A stretch of 64,000 nt of DNA from Hirundichthys speculiger. Lineage: Eukaryota > Chordata > Actinopteri > Beloniformes > Exocoetidae. The first letter of the stretch is position 1; each line of letters opens with the position of its first letter. The stretch covers positions 1,674,001 to 1,738,000 of the forward strand of contig JAGFBZ010000172.1 of NCBI GenBank assembly GCA_018398805.1, written 5' to 3'. Both the position numbers and the translations under genes were made by a program. The notes below the pieces were generated by a model. The model saw only the letters and a list, made by a program, of their open reading frames with translations, made no database searches and was not told the origin of the DNA. This document shows, in pieces, positions 1 through 23,955 of the stretch.

Positions 1-239
1 TGTCCATGTTAAAGTTCAGAAACTTTACCAATGTGTGTATAATTCATTCTTTCCATTTTTTTAATTGTCAATCAAAAATAAAAAATAAAAAGTGACATTT
101 TATTACATTTTTCATTTTTAAATCTAACATTTAAAAAAAAAAAAAAAACGAAAAAAATTGCCTGTTTTTTTTTTTTTTATTATTTTAGACTTGGATCAAA
201 AACACGAAATGAAAAAACGGACCACAGGACTGAATTTGT

Positions 240-650
240 TTTATAATCGAGGACTGGACTTTCTATTGTCATTGCACATCTGTGCCACTAGATGGAGTCG
301 CACTGAAGTAACCAGAATTGCATGACAGTGAAGGCATGGAGCAGATCTGTTGTAACATGGAGGAATCACGCACAAGTTTTGTTGCAGTCCAGAATTTTTG
401 TTTTCAAACATAATTGTTAATATTGCTACTTGAGTTGCTACCGAACTGTAAAGTACAGAGATTTTTAGCACTGTTTTAGCTTTTCTGCATGTTTTTCCGT
501 CAATTCTTTTTCGGTTCAGCTGCAGACAGTAACAGACTTTTCTAAACAAAAGCATGTGAGCAACATGCGTTAACCCGCGATAAAATAAATGTCTGCGTTA
601 ATAAATTAATGAGTTAATGGGATAATAACGCGTTAACTTGCCCAGCCCTA
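240..650. repeat. Dispersed repeat, hAT-like right end
   Basis: The stretch ends in a block rich in gttaa/ttaac steps, closing with cgcgttaacttgcccagccc followed by ta. Read in reverse this is a TAGGGCTGGGC-type terminus typical of fish hAT-derived repeats. No opposite terminus is visible in the window. The family assignment is from recognition only. Confidence 0.45.
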
Positions 651-956
651 ATATATATATAAATCCAGGCTGAAAACAGTTCTGTTCAGATATGCATATG
701 ACAACTGAAAGGATTTTATCTGCACTCTTCATTTTTAATTTAATTATTTTTTACTTTTTATGGGATGATTCTGTTTGCCTTCTTGTTACTTTATGCATTT
801 GTAAAGCATTTTATACATTTGATTTTTGTATCTCTACATATATTAATTTTTTTTCTTTTGTACTTAATACTTAAATACTTATTTTTTATTGTCCGTGTTT
901 GTAAAATGCATATCAAAACTAAGGACCTGTCTGGTCTGCCTAAAAACAATGTACCT

Positions 957-957
<1 letters not shown>

Positions 958-996
<39 letters not shown>

Positions 997-1000
997 TAAA
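958..1000. repeat. (TAA)n microsatellite
   Basis: Uninterrupted taa units for about 36 bases, followed by caataaa. Confidence 0.95.
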
Positions 1001-1027
1001 GTCTTTTGAATCTGAGAAATCCCTGTG

Positions 1028-1098
1028 ACCCTACATAGGATTAAACGGGCATAGATGATTGATGGATGGATGGATGGATGGATGGATGGATGGATGAA
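1028..1098 (-). repeat. Dispersed repeat end with (GGAT)n tail
   Basis: The block reading ggattaaacgggcatagatg precedes nine or so ggat units. A near-identical block occurs at 3356-3415, and complementary-strand relatives with ccat tails occur at 36178-36340 and 39985-40080. These are parts of one abundant fish interspersed repeat. Confidence 0.7.
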
Positions 1099-1129
1099 TG
1101 AAATCTGAGAAATACTTTAGATACAGCAC

Positions 1130-4100
1130 CTGCTTCCATCTCTCTCACACTTCTTCAACTTCTTCTTTAGCAGCAGCAGAACTCGAAGTGATCTGAAGAA
1201 CAAAAGAATCACGATACCTCAACTCATAGCGAAGTGGTTGATATCTCATTAGCGCTCAAATTTAAAATGTATTATACACTTTAGTCAACTTCTTAACAAA
1301 ATCTGCATTTTCAAATAAAAGATGAAACGCTAGCTGTAAAAGTGGGATTTTTAGCAAACTGATGTACAAACATGTTAACTAGACTAGTAATTCTAGTCTT
1401 CAAACACTGCCATGCAAACAATTGTTGCTCATTCATCTCCTGATGGGAAAAGCTGGATGATTTAGAAATCAACCTGGGTAAATTTGTGGCCTTACAAACT
1501 TGCACATTTTGCACTTAAAGTGATCTTTATTGGTGCACCGCTCTTCAGGAGAGTTAAAATTGTGAATTTCTTTGAAATTACTTAATTTGTACACAATCTG
1601 TTTTGCCTGAGGATTGGTTTAATAAAACCACACAACTAAACTAAATATCTATCTGTCTGTTTGCTTAATTGCGTAATTATATTTGAGTTAAACCCTCAAG
1701 CACCATTCTGACGACTGAAAGGATTATTTCATTTTTTCTTTCATATCCACGGATATGCCAGTTGTCACACACAAATGTTATCCAAGGATGAAGGAACGTG
1801 ATGTAATCTTTCAGATTACTAATTTAAACATAAAAAGCACTCCAGTATATAATGAGCAATTAAACGTATCTTTGAATAATCAGTCCCTTGGTATGATTTG
1901 ATATCTGAGGGTAGATGGTCTCACCTAAGGATCCCCAGCAGCAGTGAGGTTCCCCACAGCACCGTGCTGAGCAACCACCACTTATCGGACTTCACTTTGA
2001 TGAGCTCAGCATCAGCAGCCCAGGCGATGTGTTCACAGGGGTAGTAAAGTTGATCTGCTACGTTGGTAAAGACTGATATCCATCGAATGCATGAATCCTC
2101 TTCCTGGCACAGATGTACATTGATTGTTAAAGCTCTATTGTTCCAATTAATGCAAACGCTGACATGTTGAAAAGCATTTACTCACTTTTTGTATCATTTT
2201 ATATATATTCAATAATTCATCTGATATTTTGAATCAAACAATAAACTTACAGTGGTCAGTCAAAACATTATGACTACCCAGCTAATTTTTCCCTTTCTGC
2301 TGTCATCTAGAGCAGGGGTGAGCAATCCCAGTCAAGGGCCGCTCTCCTGCATGCCTTAGATGTTTCCCTGCTTCAGCAAACCTGATTCAGATGAATGGGT
2401 CATTAACGGTCTTGCGTAGGTCTGGATGACAAGCTAATGTTGATCCATTCATTAGAATCAGATGTTTTGTGTCAGAAAAACATCAGCGGCCCTTGAGGAA
2501 TGGGATTGCCCACCCCTGATCTAGAGGCTTACTGAATGTCTGGTATGGGGATAATAGCAACAGACACTTTGGGTCCTCTGTAAAGTGGAGTAGGGTCTCT
2601 GTGGGGATGGCTCCCACAGATGCCATTAGTTCCCATGGATAGGTTTCTGGAAAGTTTGGAAGGTCTTTGTTATGTCCTTTGAGCTCTTCCTAAGCATTTT
2701 TCCCCTGTTTTTGAGGTCTTGTTGAGGGACGTTCCTTTTGTAGAGGAGTAGTGATTACTTTTTGGGGAGTGTGGCTGTTCTGCAAGTGTCAAAGTAACAT
2801 TCCTATCAACGCCACAATGTATGTTTCCTCAGTAGAACATTGCATTGTGACAAGATGAGACGTGTTATTGCTTGTCAGTGGTTATAATGTTACATCTAGT
2901 GAGTGTATCCTTGAAGTCTATGAACTAAATAATAAGTATTTTCATACTTTTGAAATGTAACTATGCCAGTGGAACAGGCTAATCCCTGTATACTGAAATA
3001 AACAGATAGTGGGACAGAATCATGTGTGATCTGACTTGTGAGGTAAACAATGAGTGGAGAGTTGCATGAATCACCGAAGCTCCAAGCCCATAGCTGTGGG
3101 AGTAGGCCAGCATAGAGAGATCATCAAACAGCCTCAGCACTGTCCGGCAGTGGCTTAGCTGTGCAGAAAACAGCAGGAGACTTTTCCCGAGCTGCTGGGA
3201 AGAAACGTCTGTTTTTGTATTACGGGTAAGAACTCCTCCGACGAGCTGAGAGCCATAGCAGACTGTCCTAATCTGCACAAAAGAACACAAAGAAAATGAA
3301 AAATTAAAGCTGCAAGCAGCATTGATTGGACCCTTGCACCCACTGCCACTGCCCCACCAGGTACCCATGACTCTAGATAGGACTAAACGGGTATAGATAA
3401 TGTATGGATGGAACCCCCTGCATCTCACAAATGTATTTGCACTTCACTGTTCCTATAGTTTTTTGTGCTGCATCTCCTGTCCCTCTTATTTTCTTTCTGT
3501 ATATGTTTTCAGGCCAGAGTTTCCAGAGCTACATACTAACCTGCAGTTCCACCCTCTGACCATCCCAGTGTTTACCTCCACCTGTCTATATAGATGTCAA
3601 CTAACATGCTGACCTGCAGTCTGATCCTCTGACCTTCCCAGTGTTATTAATCTCTGTAGAGCACGAATAAACAATGTATCAATCAGAATATAGTCTTAGT
3701 TCTCCAGTTAATGGATATTTATTATTATGTCCAATATAGTATATCCAGGATGTATGTGTTCTCCTCTCTCTGTACTCCATCCTCTCATCTATTTCCCTCC
3801 TTCTTTTCTTCCTTTATCAGGGTGGCCAAGTCCTGCTCGAGGTTTCTTCCACTTAAAGCAGACTTTTTTCTTGCCACTGCTTAGCTTAAAGGTTTTTTTT
3901 TTGTCCTGCTAGGCGATTTTTTTTTTTAAACTTGCTATTTTTCTTTGATATTATAATTTTAGTTCATGATATTTGCTTGGGGGTCACGCTCTGGGTCTCT
4001 GTAAAGCAGCTAAAGACAACTTGCATTGTAATATATGCTACACAAATCAAATTAAATTGAATTGAAATTGAATTGTTCAATAGATGTTACCTGTGATGCT

Positions 4101-5067
4101 GCAACATATATTTGACAGTGATTTCTCATTTTATCTTCATATACATAATGAAGCACCATCTAAAACTGTACTTTGTATTCATAAACTTTTAAGGTTGTAA
4201 CTATTTGAATTGTATTCTCACAGACAAAACACAAATTAAACGTTTTATATATAATTTTATATGAAAATTAATTTCTGCTGTCATGAGATGGTGACAAAGA
4301 CTGTTCTGTAACAGTCAAATCCTCAAGCTATTAACAACTGTTAGTAAAAAGAAATGATAAAAATTCAACATTTAACTGCAAAAATCTGGAAGAAATCCTG
4401 AATCATGCTGGCGTATACAGCTATATTACTGCTAAGTTTGGTGACTCTGATTTAAAAATTAGGTTTCATAAATAATATGTGTTTCGTGTTCAAAGTTTCA
4501 AAATGTCACTGTATGTGTACCACCAGTCTGATGTGAATGAAACGGGCAGGAATTAATGAGGGCAGGGTGAATAATGTTTGTGGGAGGTTTGAACTTGTGT
4601 ACAAAGAATGCCAGAAATATGATCATTGGTTATGATTTAATATTTTGAAAAATATAGAGCGGTGGATTTCTGAAATAGATAAGTTGCAACGTATGAAATG
4701 TTTGCTTTAGTGAAAGGCATGTAATCCTTCGACCTCACCTTCTTAGGACAAATGGGTGATTTTTAATAAATTATTTTCATTTGTTTGTGCAAAAACATTC
4801 ACTTGCTGTGAATGTTTGCTTGCACGCTTTTCAGACTGATAATGATAAAGCACGAAGAAGATACCGGACAAAATGTGACAAAATCATGTTCCTTTGACCA
4901 GATGGTGGCGCTATGGAGTTCATTCAAGATTGTCGTTCAGAGTGAAGAATCATCAAACGTATTTTGGAGCACCCATAAAATACATACATTTCACACAACA
5001 AATGTGTGCGCAAAATTTCGTGAGTTTTCAAGTATGTTAAGGCCCCCCAAAAGGCGAATCATTTAGG

Positions 5068-5138
<71 letters not shown>

Positions 5139-5834
5139 CATGCGAAATAGGGTCCTCGCATCCTCGGTGCTCAGGCCCTAATAACTGTATAAGACTTTTA
5201 GTACAATGAAAAGTTTGCTCTTTGTACAAGCAAAATCAAAATATCACAAAAACATACTTGTATCTGAGATATTTAAAAATGCATATTTTTTTAAGCAATA
5301 CAACAATATTCATCGTTTGATCATATATCAGTGTTTTGCAGAGGAAACCGTTTGAGATGACATCTCACAGTCCACTGTATCCTTTGAGAAATAAATGATT
5401 ATCTGTAACAAAATCCATATAACAACTAATCAGCCTTAACTACTGCTAAACTAACTGAACCTTACAAAGCGGAAATTTTTCATTTTTTCACAAAGTAAGA
5501 CTAACAGCTGCTGTTTGTGTCAATATTAAATAATAGATTTGTATTCCTAAATAAACAGATAAGCATAGGAAATAAATGAATGAATCTATCATTTGCATAT
5601 TTAAGTCATATCATTTTCTTTCTTTTAAAAAATCTAAAATGCATTTTACCATCCATTTTACCAACTGCACACGGCTATGGAACTAAATAACTAATACTCT
5701 CCCAGGTAAATAACAGTTACAGCACGTGTTTTTACAACCTTGATGGCAGATAAGAGTCGATGAAAACTCACAATTTTGTCTCTTCCTCTGTAAGACTCCA
5801 GAACTCTGCAAAGAGACTCCACAGACTCCTGCAT
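1130..5834 (-). CDS. pex11g: Peroxisomal membrane protein 11C (PEX11 gamma), 3'-partial
   Basis: Four coding exons are visible on the minus strand: 5772-5834 (ATG at 5834), 3075-3272, 1925-2103 and probably 1130-1192. Junctions are GT/AG and keep frame. The protein starts MQESVESLCRVLESYRGRDK and continues with the family signatures QLVGGVL, QLSHCRTVLRLFDDL, YGLGAS, ADQLYYPCEHIAWAADA and KWWLLSTVLW, then a hydrophobic stretch leading into a lysine-rich segment. PEX11 proteins sit in the peroxisomal membrane and act in its elongation and division; the gamma member is a minor paralogue. The conserved C-terminal exon (membrane segment of the family) is not found in 1-1130, so the gene should continue past the left edge. 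The 1130 donor is the least certain boundary; reading on instead reaches a stop a few codons later. Introns hold transposon relics. The gene is divergent from med26. Confidence 0.9.
2250..2905. mobile_element. Non-autonomous Tc1/mariner-like element, TA target
   Basis: The left end cagtggtcagtcaaaacatt and the right end (reading gtggttataatgtta, then gagtg) are imperfect inverted repeats, and each is flanked by TA (2248-2249 and 2906-2907). No transposase frame is present. It lies in the pex11g intron between the exons at 1925-2103 and 3075-3272 and is itself interrupted by the hAT-type element at 2313-2518. Confidence 0.65.
2313..2518. mobile_element. hAT-type MITE nested in a mariner-like element
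   Basis: The 206-bp element begins caggggtgagcaatccca and ends in its near-perfect reverse complement. The 8-bp duplication atctagag flanks it exactly (2305-2312 and 2519-2526), the signature length for hAT insertion. The interior is mostly self-complementary. A related element with internal similarity lies at 52961-53184. Confidence 0.88.
3306..5185 (+). repeat. Composite dispersed repeat in pex11g intron 1
   Basis: A repeat head (aaagctgcaagcagcattga at about 3311) is separated from a tail (ggccccccaaaaggcgaatc, then a TAA microsatellite, then ggtgctcaggccctaa near 5180). The intervening 3415-4080 is a second dispersed fish repeat: a gtggccaagtcctgctcgag box, then gggtctctgtaaagcagcta, ending in ttgaattgaaattgaattg. 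The second appears inserted into the first, or into its degraded body. Families were not resolved. Confidence 0.5.
5068..5137. repeat. (TAA)n microsatellite
   Basis: About 23 consecutive taa/ata units, sitting inside the tail of the surrounding dispersed repeat. Confidence 0.95.
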
Positions 5835-6805
5835 GACTGCTGGTGATCATCCGCTGTTTCCTCTGCTCAGTAGACACACGCTTATTTGTGATGTAAACAA
5901 ACGCTCATTTGTGAGCACAACATCTCCCCTTTCCGCTTTTCAGCGATCACCGCAAAAGCTCTCAGCTGGACTTTGAAGTAGGAAGCACTTCCCAAATAGA
6001 CCCAGATAGACAATCTTCGACTGAATACTCTGAGGGTTGTTGCTGCCCTCCTCAGGTTGAGAGAATTAATTCACGCTTTTACTTTGCGGTCACATACAGT
6101 CCAGAGGTCTCGTTTATAAACGTTGCATACGCACAAAACGTTGCCCGGAAGTTGCGCAATCACTTGACTAACACAAACTACAGTTTAGTGAAATTCAATG
6201 CAAGGGTGCCATGCAGCAAATTTCAGATGGTGGTAATGACACACAAAAAATATAGCACAATGTATTTCAGCAGGAAAGAAAGAGCTACAAAAGAATCAGA
6301 AAAAAATAAATAAACAAATAAATATATCTGTGACAGACTTAAAGCATTTTTGTGCATTGGTGGTCATTGTGCCTGTGAAACATACACCGTCTAGTAAAAA
6401 CTACATTTTTTTGTATAAATAATGTTTGTTTATTTATTTATTCATTTCTAAAATTGCAAACTATCACGTGGTTCACGCGAGCAGACACCGTTACATAAAA
6501 ATCTCCCATGATGCTCTTCGCGAGGGCTTCACAAAAAGCCAGATGAGTAGGCCGACAGGAGAAGGCTACCAGCCGAGGGGGGTAGCCGATTCCCGGGGAA
6601 GACTTTCCGTTGTCTTCGTCCATGTTAGCAAGCGGGCTACGAAGGGGAACGAAAAGCAAGATAAAAGCATCATAAACATGGTGCCTGCTCCCCGGGAAGA
6701 TATTCCGTCTGGTGTATAAGTGTCGGCGAGGGGTTTTCCGCCGCCGGTGGTTCTTCGGGGGATTCTGCTGACTGAGTCCGTCCTGATCCACAGCACCGCT
6801 AGGCG
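5835..6805. promoter_or_regulatory. Shared pex11g/med26 intergenic promoter region
   Basis: The start codons of the two divergent genes are 971 bp apart. The med26 side (about 6460-7030) is GC- and CpG-rich against an AT-rich background, as expected of a CpG-island promoter. Visible motifs include an ETS-type CCGGAAGT at 6145-6152 and a ZNF143-like TCCCATGATGC at 6504-6514. Transcription start sites cannot be placed. That the region drives both genes is inferred from layout. Confidence 0.55.
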
Positions 6806-9691
6806 ATGACAGCGGTTACAGCCACTCCGCAGATGATGAGAGACCGGCTCCTTCAGGCCATCGATGGCCAAAGCAATGTGAGTATGTCGGCTAAGGTTGG
6901 GGGAAAAAAAGACGCAGAAACAACCGAGTGGAGGAGGGCGGACAAAAGGGTCGAGCCGCCTGGAGGTTCCCACCACAGAGGTTTGACAGTCGAGGCAGTG
7001 TGGACCGAGCTATTACGTGCCGGCTACTTAGCCAGCTAGTACTCCTGGTTGCCAAGCCAAAGCCTGGCAACTGGCTGATGATGATTAAAGATAATTAGGT
7101 TATGTTTGTACAATTTCATACGGGGTTTTAGGACTGGAGACAAACATGACTGAACTTCCAGGTGGCACGGAGCTTAGACAGATTCCAGAAAGTTCATGAT
7201 TTCATATCCATATCTGCCTCAACCTAACACAAGTAAAGGCGGATATTACTATTGTGTGTGACTGAACAGGGGAAATCATTGCTGCTGCCAAGATGAACAG
7301 CACCCACTTGGAGCCCAACACTCAGATTACATCATGAAGCAATGAGTGGCATTGCTAAGTAGTAAAAATACCATCTGCTCGCTTAGATGCACATAAACAT
7401 ATCATCAGCTACCTCAAGGAAGTGCTGGCATAACTTTAAACATATTTTTTCTTCTGTATTCAGAGATGTAATTGCATTATGTAATCCCATCATTGTAACT
7501 TTATTCATACAGATTGGAATATAGCATAGCAATACATGATGAAATTCTTTGTCATGAGATACATCTTATTAATAGCCACATGACTATTTTAAGACCCTCC
7601 ATTGCACTGCAGAGTTTACAAGACCAGATAAAAATTAATCACATTATTTTTCTGTCTTTTTGCAGGGTGGGGGGGTGGGGGGTACATTTGCATTTCTAGT
7701 ATTTCAGTTTCTCATATCCTATCTGAAACCAGCATCGGTTTATATTTTTTTAGACCTACAGGTGCATATTTGAGAGTTGATTCAAATGATGTCTCAACTT
7801 TCACATGGCTGCTCATTTCCATCCGTAGTGCATGCTTGACCTATTAAGCAGTTTTGCGAAAGTCAGATTCTGAACTGTAAATGATGACATCTTTATATTA
7901 ACAACTCTACTTAAGCACTGTTCAAAAACTATGATTGATATGATATATATGTATTTATTTATAAAAAAAAAACAACTCTTGTTTTCCCAGCAGATACGAA
8001 ACATGGTGGTGGTTATGGAGGTGATTTCTTATTTGGAGACTTATCCTATCACCAAAGAGGCACTGGAGGTAGGTTACACTAAAGTACGCAGAATCACGAC
8101 ATTTCAGAAGTCTTGTTGCATCTTCTGTTAAACATCAGTTGGGTATCTTTTTAGGAAACTCGTCTTGGGAAGCTGATTAATGATGTACGAAAGAAAACCA
8201 AGAATGAAGACCTCGCAAAAAGGGCCAAGAAGCTTCTGCGGAACTGGCAGAAGCTGATTGAGCCAGTGAAGGGTGAATTGCTTTCTAAAGGACTATCTTG
8301 TTCGTCTTGGTCAACCAAGGGTAGTACCAATTCCTGCACTCCAACAGTCACCCCATTAGCTGCTAAAACTGGCCCAGAGCTGAAGAGCAAAAATGGCTTC
8401 AACAATTGCTCCCCAAAAGTGGAAAAAAACAAACACCAAATGTACTGTTGACCAGAAGGAAGGGCAGCTCCTACCAACAAAGATACCTAAAACCACTCTT
8501 CATGATAAAATACAAAACTCAAAGCCTCCAATCAATGGACTAGGTGGTAATGTAGAAACTCTCACAAATACTTGTGCACATCATCCTTTAGATAGAGAGA
8601 TTTCTGAGCCTCTGGACAGTAAAAAGCTTAATAAAATCCCTGTTCATGCTGTAAGACCTCATCCAAGTGCCCCTGGGTGCAGCAAGCCTTCTAGCACCCT
8701 TCTTTGCTCAAAGCATCAGTTCGACAACAGCAAGCCAGGCAGGACCAAGCTGCCTCTCACGGGCAGTATCAGCTCAGAAGTCTGCACGGTTCTTTGGACA
8801 CCCCTCACACTCAAAAGCAGGAAGCTGTTGTGAAATATCCTGCAACTCAAGCACAGAATATTCACGGCACGAGTGTGGGTACATCTGAGCTGGGGGTGTC
8901 AGCACAGCCTTTCAATGAATGTCTTCAGGGTATTCAGACTGATGGTTCGTGGTCTGCAGATTTGGATTCTCAGAGCAGGATTTTCAGTGCATCATCTCAC
9001 AATTCAACCACTTCCTCTTGCAGTGAAGTGGTTACTTTAAAAGATGAGCATTCTGCTACCAGTACGGAGAAAAGAAAAAGACAGAAATACAGGCCGAAAG
9101 ATTATGTGGTGAATTTAGATGGACACGGTGTGGAAGACGGCACCAGACCAGTAAGATTAAAAGACAGAAGACTAACCTTTGATCCTGTGAACAGGACAAA
9201 TCAAATCCTCTAGCCATAAGGACTCTTTCCAGGATGGTGAGGTCACACCGGGCCACAGACCTGAACTGCTTAATCATAAACAATCGATACCTCCCAGTCC
9301 CTTTCACCAGACAGACTGGAAAGAATTGTCGAGGAGTGAAATTATCCAGTCGTACCTCAGCCAGCAAAGCAACGTTCTGACATCATCAGGCACCCATACC
9401 CCCGGGGCCCATTTTTTCATGACAGAGTTCTTGAAAAAAGAGGAACATGAGATTAAAGATGGAAAGAAAATGCACATACTGGCTTCTGATGTCCCTCCCA
9501 AGGAATTGCCTGGTATTAGCCGAGACATTAGCAGTCAAGACCTGAACAGATTACACAGTGAACATTGGTCTGGGGTTAATGGTTGCTATGACACAAAAGG
9601 TAACTGGTTTGACTGGACAGAGTGCATCTCCTTAGACCCACATGGAGATGAGTGCAAATTGAACATACTGCCCTATGTCTGTCTGGATTAA
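6806..9691 (+). CDS. med26: Mediator complex subunit 26, with three frame breaks in the last exon
   Basis: Exons are 6806-6877, 7994-8068 and 8155-9691, all with GT/AG junctions. The N-terminus ([13 protein letters not shown], then [20 protein letters not shown] and [16 protein letters not shown]) is the TFIIS-N/LW domain of MED26, about residues 10-90, which in mammals contacts TFIID and elongation factors. The exon 3 interior is low-complexity apart from [15 protein letters not shown]. The C-terminal Mediator-binding part is strongly conserved: [42 protein letters not shown] and the terminal [20 protein letters not shown] before the stop. The frame of exon 3 changes near 8423-8429, 8699-8706 and 9196, so no single frame spans it; the implied length is about 560 residues. 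Protein similarity resumes after every shift, which favours sequence error over a pseudogene. It is nuclear and acts in RNA polymerase II transcription. Confidence 0.92.
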
Positions 9692-11020
9692 AAGCGAGGT
9701 TAGGTTTGGAAATTGTAAATTGCCTTCACTGTGCAGCAGAATGGTTCTGGGTGTGTGAAGTCTCTTCTTCAGCATGTGAGCTGCTGTTATGCTACTGTTG
9801 GTGAAAATGAAATATACATGCTGTTTGCCTGTGCTCCTGCTTGGAGCACGGAAGATGTATTCAGGTGTTACCCTTTACTTTGTGAACATTGAGAATAGTT
9901 TGAAAGGAGTAGAAAAGCTATGCATTTTTCACACCATTTATTAGCTGGCATTTAATAAGTGTACTGCTTCAAATTCCAAGGCACATAGGGGGGCAACTCT
10001 ACTACTTTACTCATTTATCATAAGTTAATCTTATGTTTTCCTCAAGCTTTGTGGAATGTGAACTTACTGTCTTTCCCGTTTGCATGCACATTTGACATGG
10101 GGCATTATTTTTAATTTAAAACTTGCATATTTTCAGGCTACTAAATTGAAACATATCTAACAGAAACCTCTAAAGGTGCAATTTCTGTTAGCATTTGCTT
10201 ATGCATTTTGTTAAAAGGTATTTTATCTGTTAAATGGGATGAATACAATTTTTAAGTAACTATCCCCATTGCCAGTGGTGCTAACAACTATCAGTTGTTA
10301 GTCCTAATATTAGGTTTTTGAGCACCTAATTTAAAACTAATATTTCCATCTTGTATGCACTTGCCCCACACCAATTTTTAGCACAAAGACTTATCAAATC
10401 AATTGTAAAAACATTTCAATATTTTTCTTTATTGTTTACATGACAAAACTGTCAGATGTACCAGCCCTTTGGGTTGAGTGGGGACAAAAGAGCTTTTAGC
10501 TAGACTTGTACAAGCTGATGAAGGTTTCATATGTCATATTTATCATTTCAAGACTAAAAATTGAATTTTTCAGGCTCCATTAAGCGTTATTTTGTAAGAG
10601 GTCTTTGTGATACTGCATATTTTCCATGTTAGTAGTACCAACTTAATGTAAAAAAAAAATCCATATTGATATATTATATTTATGTACTTATTTTAAACTT
10701 GCCTTTTCCAGTTAATTTGTATAAAGTATGTTGTAAAATGTGAATTGGAAATGCCAGGCTGATTGTATTTGCTTTCTTCATTTCATTTTTGGATGGACTG
10801 GAACAACTGAGAAACACAATGACATGCTGGATAAAGTACTTAATAGCATTCCTTTAGATATTGTTTGCCTTATGGAAACCAGTGTTTTCCCTGAAGACAG
10901 AGCCTTAGTGAAGACAGATATTAACTTTTGTGTTCAACAGAATGCAGAAAAACAGATTTGCTACCTAGTCCTTTAAGTGGACTTGTTAATATGTTAATAA
11001 AAAAGTGAAGGAATTGTGAT
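9692..11020 (+). other. med26: med26 3'UTR
   Basis: About 1.3 kb of AT-rich, non-coding sequence follows the stop. AATAAA at 10996-11001 followed by a GT/T-rich stretch is a good cleavage and polyadenylation site. No repeat signature is apparent. Confidence 0.6.
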
Positions 11021-11364
11021 TGTGTCTTTTTTTTAAATATTTATTTTGAGGGAAATACACCTGATTTTTAATTGTTTTTGTGCAATCCTGAATATTAATC
11101 TCATTCTCTCAGTGACGTACAGCTCTTGCGCTCCCAGGAATAATGAAAACTTGGCCATGCTGAGGTCAAAACTTGGAAGATTCCAGTCCACTCTTGGAGG
11201 ACATCTCCTCTGCAGCAGCAATATAAATTCATTCTAACAACTATTTATATAGCAACTGGTTTGCTTAAATGGATTTAGAACTTTTGTTTTTGTTTTGTAG
11301 TAAAAATTGATGAATTTACAGATACAGTCTTCAAGTAATAAAGTTGAATTCTTTCGACAAATTA

Positions 11365-11703
11365 CAGTCATGGAAAAAATTATTAGACCACCCTTGTTTT
11401 CTTCAGTTTCTTGTTCATTTTAATGCCTGGTACAACTAAAGGTACATTTGTTTGGACAAACATAACGATAACCACAAAGATTGCTCATAAGAGTTTTATT
11501 CAAGAGCTGATACCTTCCCATTTTCCATGGTTTTCTTGAATATAACCGAAATCACATAAGTTTTTACATCAATAGCTATGGCGTTGTACTGCCAAAAACA
11601 CTGCTTTTATGCATTCAGTGATTTCTTTTCTGTCTGTTTTTGTCACATGATGACTTTTAGTGGTACCAGGTATTAAAATGAATAATCATTTTTTCCATGA
11701 CTG
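11365..11703. mobile_element. Tc1/mariner-type MITE
   Basis: The 339-bp element has inverted ends: cagtcatggaaaaaattatt on the left, and aataatcattttttccatga followed by ctg on the right. TA is found on both sides (11363-11364 and 11704-11705). No transposase frame is present. It lies between med26 and slc35e1. Confidence 0.88.
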
Positions 11704-11866
11704 TATGCTGCTTTCAGCTAAGATTTAGCTGTGCACTATGTTTAAAAATTCTAGGTGTTGTTATGCCTTTTTATAGTTAGTTATTAAATGTTTGTGATTT
11801 GCTGTTTCTTAATTATTATTTTCTAATCCCGTTTAAAAAAGGACAGTTGCGTAGACTTAAATCGTT

Positions 11867-11890
11867 TTTTTTTTTTTTTTTTTTTTTTTT
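11867..11890. repeat. Poly-T tract
   Basis: A run of more than 20 T just upstream of the slc35e1 promoter region. Confidence 0.95.
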
Positions 11891-11899
11891 GTCCTTGCA

Positions 11900-12081
11900 T
11901 TAAATTTCGAATGCCTGAGAACAAAATCTACAATGTTAAACGAAACTTTACAACTGCAGATGTATTTTATTTCGAAACGTGTCACCGGAAATGGTTTGCT
12001 TCGTTTATTGTTGTGTGTGACGAAACCTCCCCCGATGCTGCCAGACTACTACCGGTGGAGGTGACGACTGAGCGCAGGAAG
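11900..12081 (+). promoter_or_regulatory. slc35e1: slc35e1 proximal promoter/5' region
   Basis: The sequence becomes GC/CpG-rich approaching the ATG. A consensus ETS core CCGGAA is at 11985-11990, about 92 bp upstream of the start codon, and a YY1-like AAGATGGC overlaps the start codon itself. Both are typical of TATA-less housekeeping promoters. Function is inferred. Confidence 0.45.

Positions 12082-23955
<11,874 letters not shown>

Noticed and set aside
6438..6976. Minus-strand open frames across the med26 first exon
   Set aside because: CpG-rich promoter composition suppresses stops in all frames; the plus strand has the conserved MED26 start and donor.
6806..9691. med26 as a processed or decayed pseudogene because of the frame breaks
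   Set aside because: Introns and splice sites are intact, conserved blocks are unmutated, the promoter is CpG-rich, and similar single-base breaks occur in neighbouring genes.
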